NCBI GenBank assembly: GCA_944392335.1
Contig: CALXWJ010000052.1
Location: 1 to 64,000, forward strand
DNA length: 64,000 nucleotides
Direction of reading: 5' to 3'
Source: an uncultured Clostridia bacterium
GTDB lineage: Bacteria; Bacillota; Clostridia; UBA1381
Of the stretch, positions 27,370-37,232 are shown piece after piece. How positions within the stretch are numbered: position 1 is the first letter of the stretch; every line of letters starts with the position of its first letter. The notes beneath the pieces are model-generated. The model made no database searches, had not been told where the DNA came from, and saw only the letters and a list, made by a program, of their open reading frames with translations. Position numbers and translations under genes: made by a program.

Positions 27370-28122
27370 ATGCATATGATTACTGCCGTGAAAGATACCC
27401 TTGTTACAGAAGAATATACGCTTTTTTCCAAATTCAGAGAAACCCATGACAGTGAGTTAAGAAACCGGCTGATCGAAAAATATTTATATATAGCCCGCAT
27501 ATTATCAAAAAAATTCATTAACCGCGGAATAGAATATGAGGACATATATCAGGTTGCCTCCATGGGGATAATGTATGCGGTAGACCGCTTTGACCCTGAT
27601 AAAGGCGTACGATTTGCTACATACGCGACACCCACCGTTATGGGGGAAATACGCAGATATTTCAGGGATAAGGGCAGCTTTATAAGGGTCCCGAGGGCAT
27701 TGTATGAAATATTTTACAAAGCGGAAAAAATAAAAAGAAATTCCGATATGTCAGAGGGCGGGCTTCGTGAAATTTCAAGAGTGCTGAACATACCCGTTTG
27801 TGATCTGGAAAAGGCATATAAAGCAGGGGATTCCGCCTTTATCGAGTCCCTTGAATATGAGGCATACGCGGACGGGAAATTAAGCCTTTCAAATGTCCTC
27901 GGCGTTGAAGACAATAATTTCATGATGATTGAGGATATGGATTTTATCGAATCGTCATTAAAGACGCTTAACGAAAAAGAAAGAAAATTTATCAAATTAA
28001 GATATTATGAGGAAAAAACCCAAGCTGAAATTGCTGACATTTTAAATATATCGCAGATGCAGGTCTCAAGAATGGAAAGCAGTGTCTTAAAAAAACTGCG
28101 CGACTTGTATTTCCATGACTGA
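27370..28122 (+). CDS. Group 3 RNA polymerase sigma factor (SigB/SigF/SigG type)
   Basis: A 250-residue sigma factor. Region 2 is 'YEDIYQVASMGIMYAVDRFD' plus 'VRFATYATPTVMGEIRRYFR' (about residues 55-105), region 3 follows 'IRVPRALYEIF', and region 4 has the HTH 'TQAEIADILNISQMQVSR' at the C-terminus. The order matches the general-stress/early-sporulation group. No anti-sigma gene lies next to it, so I cannot say which sigma this is. Start ATG at 27370 with GGAAAG upstream; ATG 27376 is possible. Its promoter is a strong housekeeping one. Confidence 0.88.
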   Translation: MHMITAVKDTLVTEEYTLFSKFRETHDSELRNRLIEKYLYIARILSKKFINRGIEYEDIYQVASMGIMYAVDRFDPDKGVRFATYATPTVMGEIRRYFRDKGSFIRVPRALYEIFYKAEKIKRNSDMSEGGLREISRVLNIPVCDLEKAYKAGDSAFIESLEYEAYADGKLSLSNVLGVEDNNFMMIEDMDFIESSLKTLNEKERKFIKLRYYEEKTQAEIADILNISQMQVSRMESSVLKKLRDLYFHD

Positions 28123-28158
28123 CAAAAGGCGGCGGAGAAAGGGGGCAATGATAATAAA

Positions 28159-28512
28159 ATGAACAATGAAAACAGATGTGAATATTGCAGATTTAATTTA
28201 AATATTCTTGACTTGCTTAAAAACCAGCTGCCGGACGCGGAAACGATCAATAAGCTGTCCGATGTGTTTAAGGTATTCGGCGACGCGACGCGTTTGAAGA
28301 TATTGTGGGTGCTTTTTGACAGCGAAAAATGTGTTTATGACATATCCGAAGCCCTTGATATGAGTCAATCGGCAATAAGCCACCAGCTGAGGGTCTTAAA
28401 ACAGGCAAGATTGGTAAGATCAAGAAGGGAAGGGAAAAACACCTTTTATTCCCTTGACGACGAGCATGTTGAACGGATCATAGAACAGGTGCTTATCCAC
28501 ATAAAAGAGTGA
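28159..28512 (+). CDS. ArsR/SmtB-family metal-responsive repressor
   Basis: A 117-residue winged-helix repressor. The DNA-recognition helix is in 'MSQSAISHQLRVLKQARLV'. An alpha-5 metal site of the SmtB/CzrA kind is visible at the C-terminus: D-x-H-x10-H-x2-E in 'DDEHVERIIEQVLIHIKE'. There is also the alpha-3 'SEKCVYDISE' cysteine and an N-terminal CxxC ('CEYC'). Zinc or a similar divalent metal is the likely signal. No transporter gene is adjacent; the copper ATPase lies 16 kb away. It may be co-transcribed with the sigma factor (36-base gap). Confidence 0.88.
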   Translation: MNNENRCEYCRFNLNILDLLKNQLPDAETINKLSDVFKVFGDATRLKILWVLFDSEKCVYDISEALDMSQSAISHQLRVLKQARLVRSRREGKNTFYSLDDEHVERIIEQVLIHIKE

Positions 28513-28620
28513 TAAAACCCCATGATCCGGTTACGCGGATAAAATTCAAGATATCCTGCGGCAAATTTCAACAGATATTCGCCATATATTTTTATAAATT
28601 AAAAAAATATCAAAAATTAC

Positions 28621-28649
28621 TTGACAAATTATCTTTTACGTGGTATTAT
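28621..28649 (+). promoter_or_regulatory. Promoter of tRNA-Leu
   Basis: TTGACA (28621-28626), a 17-base spacer and TATTAT (28644-28649), about 20 bases before the tRNA. Confidence 0.85.
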
Positions 28650-28668
28650 GTATAAGTATTTTGAATAC

Positions 28669-28755
28669 GCCGATGTGATGGAATTGGCAGACGTGCGAGA
28701 CTCAAAATCTCGTGGTAGCAATACCGTGTCGGTTCGACCCCGACCATCGGCACCA
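28669..28755 (+). tRNA. tRNA-Leu (anticodon CAA)
   Basis: An 87-base type II tRNA with encoded CCA. Acceptor GCCGATG pairs with CATCGGC; the anticodon stem GAGA/TCTC holds the loop CTCAAAA with anticodon CAA (reads UUG). A long variable arm (TGGTAGCAATACC region) and the T loop GTTCGACCC are present. A hairpin with T residues follows. Confidence 0.97.
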
Positions 28756-28762
28756 TTTTGCG

Positions 28763-28786
28763 GCAGGCCTTTCGGCTTGCTGTTTT
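28763..28786 (+). terminator. Terminator after tRNA-Leu
   Basis: GCAGGCC-TTTC-GGCTTGC (28763-28780) followed by TGTTTTT. Confidence 0.8.
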
Positions 28787-29022
28787 TGTATATAAAAATA
28801 TACAATTTGCCGGGGTTATTTATATTGGATCAGCTGTGACAATTATACCGGTTTACATATAATTGTAAAGCAGGGTGCGGTGTATTTCATATTTTATACA
28901 ATAGTGATAAAAAAGAAAATAAAGCGGTATTATATATTGACAAACAGAGGGAAAAATGAGATAATATATTATTATTGATATGAAATGGATCAAAAAGCAC
29001 GGGTAGAGGAAAGGTTTGGAAA

Positions 29023-29208
29023 ATGACGGCAAAATATATTTTGATCATTGCTTTGGCAGTGGTCGCGCTTATTTTAACATATCGAGCAAAAGGGATCGCG
29101 CCGAAAATTTTCAAAAGAGAAGAAAATCATGAGGATATATTGAAAATAAAGCTCGCCGCGATGGTGATCGGGGTAGTTGATTTTATCCTTGTTTTGGCGC
29201 TGATCTGA
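29023..29208 (+). CDS. Small two-helix membrane protein
   Basis: A 61-residue protein with two membrane segments ('YILIIALAVVALILTY' and the C-terminal 'MVIGVVDFILVLALI') joined by a charged loop with 'FKREENHEDILK'. It has a GAGG-type ribosome site and lies behind a TTGACA element at 28937. It ends 45 bases before valS and may share its transcript. The function is unknown. The basic loop 'RAKGIAPKIFKR' would face the cytoplasm by the positive-inside rule. Confidence 0.7.
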   Translation: MTAKYILIIALAVVALILTYRAKGIAPKIFKREENHEDILKIKLAAMVIGVVDFILVLALI

Positions 29209-29253
29209 TCCCGTATTTTTACACTGACATGGATTTGAAAGGAATGATATAAA

Positions 29254-31899
29254 ATGGAAGACAGCAGGAATATAGCAAAGCAATACGATCCTGCCTCCTT
29301 TGAGGACAGGCTGTATAAGTTCTGGCTTGACAAGGGGTATTTTCACGCGGAGCCGGATCCAAAAAAGGAGCCCTTTACCATAGTGATCCCTCCCCCCAAC
29401 GTAACGGGACAGCTGCACATGGGACATGCCCTTGATGAAACCCTGCAGGATATTTTGATACGATACAAAAGAATGCAGGGCTACCGCACATTATGGGTGC
29501 CGGGAACGGATCATGCAGGTATCGCGACTCAGATCAAGGTGGAGGAAAATTTAAGAGTAAACGAGGGTATAACGCGATATGATCTGGGACGTGAAAAATT
29601 CCTTGAACGTGTTTGGGATTGGAAAAAGAAATACGGTGACAGAATTATCAATCAGTTAAAGAAAATAGGTTCTTCATGCGATTGGGACAGAGAAAGATTT
29701 ACAATGGACGAAGGCTGTTCAAAGGCTGTTCGTGAGGTTTTTGTAAACCTCTACAACAAAGGCCTTATCTATCAGGGTTCAAGAATAATAAACTGGTGTC
29801 CTCACTGTATAACTGCTTTGTCCGATGCGGAGGTTGAGCATACCGAACAGGCGGGGCATTTCTGGCATATCAAATATCCCATAAAGGACAGCGACGAGTT
29901 TGTTGTAATCGCGACTACCCGTCCCGAGACCCTGCTCGGCGATACGGCGGTTGCGGTAAACCCCGATGATGAAAGATACAAGGATATTGTCGGAAAAACC
30001 TTGGTATTGCCGCTGGTCGGAAGGGAAATACCTGTTATTGCCGATGAATATGTGGATAAGGAATTCGGAACGGGATGTGTTAAGATAACCCCCGCCCACG
30101 ACCCCAATGACTTTGAGGTGGGACAGCGTCATAACCTTGAAATGATCAAGGTATTGAATGACGACGCTACCGTCAATTCATACGGCGGAAAGTATGAGGG
30201 AATGGACAGATATGAAGCAAGAAAGGCAATGGTAAAGGATTTAGAAGAACAGGGCTTGCTTTTAAAGGTTGAAGATCATTCTCACAATGTGGGTCAGTGC
30301 TACCGCTGCGGTACTACCGTTGAACCTATTATTTCAAAACAATGGTTTGTAAAAATGAAGCCCTTGGCAAAGCCCGCGATCGATGCGGTAAAAAACGGCG
30401 AGACAAAATTTGTACCGGACAGATTTTCAAAGATATACATGAATTGGATGGAAAATGTATATGACTGGTGTATATCAAGACAGCTGTGGTGGGGACACAG
30501 AATACCTGCTTTCTATTGTGATAAATGCGGAGAAACAACCGTTTCAAAAGAAGATATAACGGTATGCCCGAAGTGCGGCGGGAAGGTTCATCAGGATGAA
30601 GACGTATTGGATACATGGTTCTCATCCGCGTTATGGCCTTTCTCAACACTCGGCTGGCCGGAAAAGACAAAAGACCTTGAATATTTCTATCCCACAAGCG
30701 TTCTTGTAACGGGTTATGATATAATATTCTTCTGGGTTGCAAGAATGATTTTCTCCGGTATGGAGCATATGAAAAAAGCACCGTTTAAACACGTATTTAT
30801 ACACGGGCTTGTTCGTGATTCACAGGGAAGAAAAATGTCAAAATCTTTGGGCAACGGTATTGATCCTTTGGAAATTGTTGAAAAATACGGTGCCGACGCG
30901 TTGAGATTTACTCTTGCAACGGGTAACGCGCCGGGCAACGATATGCGTTTTTATATAGAGAGGGTAGAGGCAAGCAGAAACTTCGCGAATAAGATATGGA
31001 ACGCTTCAAGATTTACCCTGATGAACCTTGATATTACCGAAAACAAACTGCCCGAAACAAAAGATTTACAGCTTGAAGATAAATGGATTTTATCAAAGTA
31101 CAATAATCTGGTTAAGGAAGTAACCGATAATCTCGATAAGTTTGAATTGGGAATTGCTGTTCAGAAATTATATGACTTTTTATGGGATAACTTCTGTGAC
31201 TGGTATATTGAATTGGTTAAGCCAAGATTATTTGATAAAGAAAATCAGACGGGAAAGACTGCACAGTATGTGCTTACTTATGTTCTTTCAAACTCAATGA
31301 AGCTTCTGCACCCGTTCATGCCGTTTATTACGGAAGAAATCTGGCAGCATCTGCCACATGACGGAGAAAGCATCATGATTAGCAAGTTCCCGGTATTTGA
31401 TGAGAATTTATGCTTTGAGGCTGAGGAAAAGCAAACAGAAATGATTATGTCCGCAATTGTGGCAATAAGAAACAGAAGAGCGGAAATGAACGTTCCTCCT
31501 TCAAAGAAATCAAATATTATTGTGGTAACCGATAAAGAAGATATATTTACAAAGGGTATTTCTTATTTTCAAAAACTTGCTTATGCTCAAAACGTAGCAG
31601 TACAAAACGATAAAAGCGGCATTGATTCAAATGCGGTAAACATTGTTGTTGAAGGCGCGGAAATATTCATGCCTTTGGGTGAACTTGTTGACAAAGAAAA
31701 GGAACTTGAAAGACTTAACAGGGAAAAAACAAAGCTTGAGGAAGAAATAAAGAGAGTTGAGGGAAAACTTAACAATCAGGGATTTGTTGCAAAAGCACCT
31801 CAAAAGGTTATTGACGAAGAAAAGCAAAAGGGCGTAAAATATCGCGAAATGCTTAACAAGGTATTGCAAAGCATCGAAGATATGAAGAATTTAAAATAA
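29254..31899 (+). CDS. valS: Valine--tRNA ligase
   Basis: A class I aminoacyl-tRNA synthetase of 881 residues, the normal length. The HIGH motif is '[16 protein letters not shown]' (about residues 47-62), the KMSKS loop is '[14 protein letters not shown]' (about 527-540), the editing domain holds '[16 protein letters not shown]', and the C-terminal coiled coil ('[20 protein letters not shown]') is the ValRS tRNA clamp. AAAGGA precedes the ATG. Codon choice turns visibly more A/T-rich in the last third of the gene and stays so in the genes that follow. A terminator ends it. Confidence 0.97.
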   Translation: MEDSRNIAKQYDPASFEDRLYKFWLDKGYFHAEPDPKKEPFTIVIPPPNVTGQLHMGHALDETLQDILIRYKRMQGYRTLWVPGTDHAGIATQIKVEENLRVNEGITRYDLGREKFLERVWDWKKKYGDRIINQLKKIGSSCDWDRERFTMDEGCSKAVREVFVNLYNKGLIYQGSRIINWCPHCITALSDAEVEHTEQAGHFWHIKYPIKDSDEFVVIATTRPETLLGDTAVAVNPDDERYKDIVGKTLVLPLVGREIPVIADEYVDKEFGTGCVKITPAHDPNDFEVGQRHNLEMIKVLNDDATVNSYGGKYEGMDRYEARKAMVKDLEEQGLLLKVEDHSHNVGQCYRCGTTVEPIISKQWFVKMKPLAKPAIDAVKNGETKFVPDRFSKIYMNWMENVYDWCISRQLWWGHRIPAFYCDKCGETTVSKEDITVCPKCGGKVHQDEDVLDTWFSSALWPFSTLGWPEKTKDLEYFYPTSVLVTGYDIIFFWVARMIFSGMEHMKKAPFKHVFIHGLVRDSQGRKMSKSLGNGIDPLEIVEKYGADALRFTLATGNAPGNDMRFYIERVEASRNFANKIWNASRFTLMNLDITENKLPETKDLQLEDKWILSKYNNLVKEVTDNLDKFELGIAVQKLYDFLWDNFCDWYIELVKPRLFDKENQTGKTAQYVLTYVLSNSMKLLHPFMPFITEEIWQHLPHDGESIMISKFPVFDENLCFEAEEKQTEMIMSAIVAIRNRRAEMNVPPSKKSNIIVVTDKEDIFTKGISYFQKLAYAQNVAVQNDKSGIDSNAVNIVVEGAEIFMPLGELVDKEKELERLNREKTKLEEEIKRVEGKLNNQGFVAKAPQKVIDEEKQKGVKYREMLNKVLQSIEDMKNLK

Positions 31900-31917
31900 A
31901 ATATTGTATACAATAAG

Positions 31918-31949
31918 ACTGTGGCAGCCATGTTTTGCCACAGTTTTTT
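31918..31949 (+). terminator. Terminator after valS
   Basis: ACTGTGGCA (31918-31926) pairs with TGCCACAGT (31936-31944), followed by a run of T residues. Confidence 0.92.
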
Positions 31950-32034
31950 ACTGCAGGCGGAAATAACAGTAAATTTTTTAATTTCTGAAAAGAAACGGTA
32001 ATATAAATGTATTATAATAAAAATAAGTAATAAT

Positions 32035-32063
32035 TTGACAAAAATCTAATTGTGATGTATAAT
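32035..32063 (+). promoter_or_regulatory. Promoter of the topoisomerase operon
   Basis: TTGACA (32035-32040), a 17-base spacer and TATAAT (32058-32063): a consensus match. It drives a leader of ~118 bases. Confidence 0.85.
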
Positions 32064-32074
32064 AATATATGGTG

Positions 32075-32133
32075 TAGTGTAACTACATATATGGGTTTAA
32101 ACCTCTATGGGTTGTATACTGCATTTTACACTA
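32075..32133 (+). promoter_or_regulatory. Long imperfect hairpin in the topoisomerase leader
   Basis: TAGTGTAA (32075-32082) pairs with TTACACTA (32126-32133). Further inner pairings (TACA/TGTA and AACC/GGTT) and a perfect 10-base palindrome GGTTTAAACC lie between them. The leader starts almost exactly at this structure. It could be a regulatory RNA fold or a protein-binding palindrome. Confidence 0.5.
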
Positions 32134-32187
32134 TAGTTTAATGACGGGATAATATTTCATATCATATAATTAAGAGGTATAAGGTTT

Positions 32188-34206
32188 ATGGCAAGAAAAA
32201 AAGAAGAATACGGTAATGATAGTATAGTCAGTTTAAAGGGTGCCGACAGGGTAAGAAAAAGACCTGCCGTTATTTTTGGTTCAGACGGACTTGACGGATG
32301 CTGTCATTCATTTTTTGAGATTTTGTCAAATTCAATAGACGAGGCAAGAGAAGGCTACGGAAAGGTAATAGAGGTCACGAGATTTCTCGATATGTCGATA
32401 GAGGTTGCCGACAGCGGCCGCGGGATGCCGCTGGATTTTAATACAAACGAAAACAGATATAACTGGGAGCTGATATTCTGCGAATTATATGCCGGCGGAA
32501 AATACAATAACAACAGCGGCGGTATGTACGAATACAGTCTTGGCTTGAACGGACTCGGCGCGTGCGCGACTCAGTATAGCTCCGAATATATGGACGTAGA
32601 AGTTATAAGAGATAAGACTCTTTATTCCCTTCATTTTGAAAAGGGTGAAAATATTGGAGGCTTACAAAAATCAGAAACTTCAAAAACAAAAACAGGTACG
32701 GTAATAAAATGGAAGCCGGACAGAGATGTTTTTACAGATATAAATATACCGGTTGAATACCTTAAGGATATATTGGAAAAACAGGCAATGACAAATGCAG
32801 GTCTTAAATTTATTCTTTATGTTGAAACAGAAACCGGTATGGAAATGTTTGAATACTATTATGAAAATGGTATTGTTGATTACTTAAATCAGGCAGTAGG
32901 CGATGAAGGATTTACTCAGACAGAGGTATGGGAGGCAGAACGAAAGGGACGTGACCGTGAGGATAAGCCCGAATATAAGGTAAAAATGCAGATAGCTTTT
33001 TGTTTTTCACAAACGGTTAACCTGCTTGAATATTACCATAACTCAAGTTGGCTTGAACATGGCGGATCCCCTGATAAGGCGGTAAGAAATGCGTTTGTCT
33101 ATGCAATAGATCAATATTTAAAGTCAAACGGTAAATATAATAAAAATGAATCAAAGATAAATTTTAATGATGTTGCTGACTGTCTTGCGTTGGTGATAAA
33201 TTCTTTTTCTACACAGACAAGTTATGAAAATCAGACCAAAAAAGCTATTAACAATAAATTTATACAGGAGGCGATGACTGAATTTTTACGTCATCAGCTC
33301 GAAGTGTATTTTATTGAAAACAAAGCCGATGCCGATAAAATATCAAATCAGGTTTTAATTAACAAGCGTTCGAGAGAAAATGCCGAAAAAATAAGAATTG
33401 ATGTCAAAAAGAAACTGTCCGGCTCGATGGACGTTACAAACAGAGTTGAAAAGTTTGTTGACTGCCGCACAAAAGATAAGAGTATAAGAGAAGTGTATAT
33501 AGTTGAGGGTGATTCGGCACTCGGGTCATGTAAACTTGCAAGAGACCCTATGTTTCAGGCAATAATGCCAATAAGGGGTAAAATTTTAAATTGCCTGAAG
33601 GCGGATTACGCGAAGATTTTTAAAAGCGATATAATCTTAGACCTTGTACGGGTATTGGGGTGCGGAATAGAAATAAAATCAAGCCACAATAAAAATTTGG
33701 AAACATTTGATCTTGATAATCTCAGATGGGATAAGGTTATAATTTGTACCGATGCCGATGTAGACGGATATCAGATAAGAGGTCTTGTTTTGACTATGAT
33801 ATACAGACTTATGCCCACTTTAATCGAAGCCGGGAAGGTATATATAGCAGAATCGCCGCTTTACGAAATAACCATATTAAAGACAAAAAGAAAAGGTGAA
33901 AAATTATTTGCCTATAATGACGGCGAGAAAGAAGATATATTAAAAAAACTTACCCAAGACGGATTATCAAAAGACAGGGATGAATTTGAAATCAAAAGAA
34001 GCAAAGGATTGGGAGAAAATCAACCCGATATGATGAATTTAACAACCATGAATCCGGCGACAAGACGTTTGATCAGAGTTAATCCGGAAGCTGCTGAAAA
34101 AACAGCACACGTATTTGATATACTTTTAGGTGATAATATTAACGGCCGAAAAGAACATATAGCAAAGTACGGATCGTTATATATGGAGATGCTTGATTTA
34201 AGCTGA
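32188..34206 (+). CDS. Type IIA topoisomerase ATPase subunit (ParE/GyrB-like)
   Basis: The 672-residue ATP-binding subunit of topoisomerase IV or gyrase. The GHKL ATPase domain has 'EILSNSIDEAREG' and 'VADSGRGMPLDF'. The Toprim domain has 'VEGDSALGSCKLARD', 'MPIRGKILNCLKAD' and 'CTDADVDGYQIRGLVLTMIY'. Several canonical positions are changed: EGDSA-G is EGDSA-L, and DGxHI is DGYQI. It is a diverged family member, shared with its partner downstream. The pairing and the missing GyrA-box in the partner favour a topoisomerase IV-type enzyme. Its promoter leader is structured. Confidence 0.88.
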   Translation: MARKKEEYGNDSIVSLKGADRVRKRPAVIFGSDGLDGCCHSFFEILSNSIDEAREGYGKVIEVTRFLDMSIEVADSGRGMPLDFNTNENRYNWELIFCELYAGGKYNNNSGGMYEYSLGLNGLGACATQYSSEYMDVEVIRDKTLYSLHFEKGENIGGLQKSETSKTKTGTVIKWKPDRDVFTDINIPVEYLKDILEKQAMTNAGLKFILYVETETGMEMFEYYYENGIVDYLNQAVGDEGFTQTEVWEAERKGRDREDKPEYKVKMQIAFCFSQTVNLLEYYHNSSWLEHGGSPDKAVRNAFVYAIDQYLKSNGKYNKNESKINFNDVADCLALVINSFSTQTSYENQTKKAINNKFIQEAMTEFLRHQLEVYFIENKADADKISNQVLINKRSRENAEKIRIDVKKKLSGSMDVTNRVEKFVDCRTKDKSIREVYIVEGDSALGSCKLARDPMFQAIMPIRGKILNCLKADYAKIFKSDIILDLVRVLGCGIEIKSSHNKNLETFDLDNLRWDKVIICTDADVDGYQIRGLVLTMIYRLMPTLIEAGKVYIAESPLYEITILKTKRKGEKLFAYNDGEKEDILKKLTQDGLSKDRDEFEIKRSKGLGENQPDMMNLTTMNPATRRLIRVNPEAAEKTAHVFDILLGDNINGRKEHIAKYGSLYMEMLDLS

Positions 34207-34235
34207 TTAAAATATTTGTTTTGGAGAAATAAAAA

Positions 34236-36461
34236 ATGGCTAAAAAGAAGAAAACTGAACAAAATGAGCCGGTATTGGCACCGATAAAGGATGAGCTTAT
34301 CTGTGACATACTTGAATCAAATTATATGCCCTATACCATGAGCGTAATAATTTCCCGTGCTATTCCCGAAATAGACGGGTTAAAGCCGGCTCACAGAAAA
34401 TTGCTGTATACTATGTATAAGATGGGACTTTTGGGAGGAAAACTTACAAAATCCGCGAACGTTGTGGGACAGACAATGAAGTTAAATCCTCATGGTGACG
34501 CCGCAATTTATGAGACAATGGTAAGACTGACAACCGGAAATGAAGCCCTGCTTCATCCGCTTATAGAATCACAGGGTAATTTTGGCAAACAGTATTCAAG
34601 AGATATGGCATATGCCGCTTCCCGTTATACTGAGGTAAGACTTGACCCCATATGTCAGGAACTTTTTGGAGATATAAATAAGAATACCGTTGAATTTGTT
34701 GATAATTATGACGGAGAATTAAAAGAACCTGTGCTTTTGCCGGTAGCTTTTCCAAATATTCTCGTAAATCCAAATCAGGGTATTGCCGTAGGTATGGCAA
34801 GCAATATATGCTCATTTAACCTAAGAGAGGTCTGCAATGCGACAATTGCTTTTATGAAGAACGAAAATGCAGACATTATGGATATTATGCCTGCCCCGGA
34901 TTTTCCGTCCGGCGCGCAGCTTTTATATTCAAAGGAACAGATGAGTGAAATATACAAAACAGGCAGGGGAAGTTTTAAACTCCGTGCGGTATACAAATAT
35001 GATAAAAGCAATAATTGTATAGATATTTTAGAGATTCCGTACACGACAACAAGTGAGGCAATCATATCCAAGATTATGGAACTTATCAAAGCAAATAAGG
35101 TAAAAGAAATTTCCGACGCGCGTGACGAAACCGGGCTTGACGGATTTAAAATTACTCTTGATTTAAAGCGCGGAACAGATCCCGATGCCCTTATGCTGAA
35201 ATTATTTAAACTTACTCCTCTTGAGGACAGTTTCAGCTGTAATTTTAATGTTCTTATAAAAAATACACCTTGTGTTTTGGGTGTTAATCAAATAATACTT
35301 GAATGGGTAAAGTTCAGAATGGGCTGTATAAAAAACGGCTTAAAGTATGACATAGACAAAAAAAGCGAAAGACTTCATCTTTTGACAGGTCTTAAAAAGA
35401 TATTGATGGATATTGACAAAGCAATTTCCATTATCAGACATACTGAACTTGAAGAGGACGTAGTGCCGAATCTTATGTCAGGGTTTGATATTGATAAACT
35501 TCAGGCAGAATATGTTGCTGATATAAAACTTAGAAATTTAAACAGGGAATATATTTTAAACAGGACCGCGGACATTGAAAAACTGATTGATGAAATAGAT
35601 GAATTTACCTCTATTTTGGAAAGTGATAAAAAAATCAAGAAGATGATAGAAAAGCAGCTTGACCAGATTTCAAAAAAATATGGAATAGACAGAAAAACAG
35701 TGCTTATATCCGATGATGAAGTCGAAACATATGAGGAAAATAACTACATTGAAGATTATCCGCTTACAATCTTTACAACACGTGAAGGGTATATTAAAAA
35801 GGTAAATGCCGTTTCCATACGCTTTACAACTAATGATCATAAGCTTAAAGAGGGCGACGAGATTGTAAGTGCAATTGAAACAACTAATATCAGTGATATT
35901 CTGTTTTTCTCAAATAAGTCGGTAGTATATAAAATGAAGACCTATGAACTTAATGATACCAAAATCAGCGTGATGGGGGATTATCTGCCGGGTATTTTGG
36001 GACTTGAAGAGGACGAAAAGATATTATACACCGTTGTAACAAAAGATTATTCGGGAATGATGCTGTTTTCATTTGAAAATGGGAAAATGGCAAAGGTAGA
36101 ACTTTCAAACTATGCCACAAAGACAAACAGAAAGAAGTTAATCGGCGCGTATTCCGACAAGTCGCCTGTTGCGGATATACGGTTTATAAGCGAGGACACC
36201 GAAATAGTGGCATTTGCCGACAACAACAAGGTATTATGTCTGAATACCGATAAAATACCGTTAAAATCAACAAAATCTACACAGGGAGTACAGGTTATGA
36301 AGCTTACAAAAAAAGGTGCAAAGATGTGCAGAGTGGTTGAAGCAAAAGACAGCGGAATTGATGATTTAAAACATTATACAACAAAAAATATTCCTGCTGC
36401 CGGCAGTTTTTTAAAGAAAAATACTGACAAGGATAAACAAATATCATTATTCAGCGAATAA
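34236..36461 (+). CDS. Type IIA topoisomerase cleavage subunit (ParC/GyrA-like)
   Basis: The 741-residue DNA-cleaving subunit. The active tyrosine is Tyr131 in 'AASRYTEVRLDP'. The winged-helix region shows 'KLNPHGDAAIYETM': alanine 89 stands where Ser83 of E. coli GyrA is, and glutamate 93 where Asp87 is. The C-terminal beta-pinwheel (from about residue 500, 'TREGYIKKVNAVSIRFTTND') has no QRRGGRG GyrA-box, so wrapping-type gyrase activity is unlikely and decatenation (topo IV) is preferred. It begins 29 bases after its partner. Confidence 0.88.
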   Translation: MAKKKKTEQNEPVLAPIKDELICDILESNYMPYTMSVIISRAIPEIDGLKPAHRKLLYTMYKMGLLGGKLTKSANVVGQTMKLNPHGDAAIYETMVRLTTGNEALLHPLIESQGNFGKQYSRDMAYAASRYTEVRLDPICQELFGDINKNTVEFVDNYDGELKEPVLLPVAFPNILVNPNQGIAVGMASNICSFNLREVCNATIAFMKNENADIMDIMPAPDFPSGAQLLYSKEQMSEIYKTGRGSFKLRAVYKYDKSNNCIDILEIPYTTTSEAIISKIMELIKANKVKEISDARDETGLDGFKITLDLKRGTDPDALMLKLFKLTPLEDSFSCNFNVLIKNTPCVLGVNQIILEWVKFRMGCIKNGLKYDIDKKSERLHLLTGLKKILMDIDKAISIIRHTELEEDVVPNLMSGFDIDKLQAEYVADIKLRNLNREYILNRTADIEKLIDEIDEFTSILESDKKIKKMIEKQLDQISKKYGIDRKTVLISDDEVETYEENNYIEDYPLTIFTTREGYIKKVNAVSIRFTTNDHKLKEGDEIVSAIETTNISDILFFSNKSVVYKMKTYELNDTKISVMGDYLPGILGLEEDEKILYTVVTKDYSGMMLFSFENGKMAKVELSNYATKTNRKKLIGAYSDKSPVADIRFISEDTEIVAFADNNKVLCLNTDKIPLKSTKSTQGVQVMKLTKKGAKMCRVVEAKDSGIDDLKHYTTKNIPAAGSFLKKNTDKDKQISLFSE

Positions 36462-36479
36462 AAATCGGAGGATGGATAA

Positions 36480-37232
36480 ATGAGTTATAAGGTCAATATA
36501 CTGGGTGTAAAGGTAGATAAGGTGGGAATTGATGAGGCAACGGACAAAATATTTAAAATGCTTGAGGAAAATAAGACCCATTCTGTTTTCACCCCTAATT
36601 CCGAGATCATATTAAACGCATACAAGGATAAAGAATTCTGCGGTATTTTAAACAGCGCGGACCTTTTGACTGCCGACGGCATAGGAGTTGTGTATGCGTC
36701 AAGGATACTGCATGATCCTATCCCCGAAAGGTGCGCGGGATATGACGTTGCATGCAAATTAATAGACAGGATCTCCGAAACCGGACACAGGCTGTATCTT
36801 CTCGGCGGAAAACCCGGTGTGGCGGAAACGGCAAAGAAAAATCTTGAAAAAAAATATCCCTTTATTCAGATAGTCGGAGCAAGGGACGGATATTTTAAGG
36901 AAGAGCAAACACAGGATATTATCAATGATATCAATTGTGTCGGCGCGGATATCGTATTTGTGTGTTTGGGCGCTCCCAAGCAGGAGATATGGATATACAA
37001 TAACCGGGACAAGCTGGATGCAAGAGTATTAATGGGTATAGGCGGAAGTCTTGACGTATTTGCCGGGATAGTTGAGCGCGCGCCCGATCTTGTGTGCAGG
37101 ATGGGGCTTGAATGGCTGTATCGGCTCATAAAAGAACCGTGGAGGTTTAAAAGAATGCTTGCATTGCCAAAATTCGGGCTGATCGTTTTGTTTAAGGGCA
37201 GAAAATATAAGGGAGATGCGGATAATGGGTAA
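36480..37232 (+). CDS. tagA: WecG/TagA/CpsF-family glycosyltransferase
   Basis: A 250-residue GT26-family enzyme, which transfers a sugar (N-acetylmannosamine type) onto undecaprenyl-PP-GlcNAc in wall-polymer synthesis. Family marks are 'HSVFTPNSEIILNAYKD', 'ADGIGVVYASRI', 'YLLGGKPGVAETAKKNL' and 'VCLGAPKQEIWIY' followed by 'MGIGGSLDVFAG'. No signal peptide; it acts at the inner membrane face. GGAGG precedes the ATG and its end overlaps tmk. No other wall-teichoic genes are near, so the precise polymer is unknown. Confidence 0.9.
   Translation: MSYKVNILGVKVDKVGIDEATDKIFKMLEENKTHSVFTPNSEIILNAYKDKEFCGILNSADLLTADGIGVVYASRILHDPIPERCAGYDVACKLIDRISETGHRLYLLGGKPGVAETAKKNLEKKYPFIQIVGARDGYFKEEQTQDIINDINCVGADIVFVCLGAPKQEIWIYNNRDKLDARVLMGIGGSLDVFAGIVERAPDLVCRMGLEWLYRLIKEPWRFKRMLALPKFGLIVLFKGRKYKGDADNG

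Noticed and set aside
28621-28839. 72-residue frame over the tRNA-Leu gene
   Set aside because: It reads through the tRNA promoter, the tRNA and its terminator; not coding.
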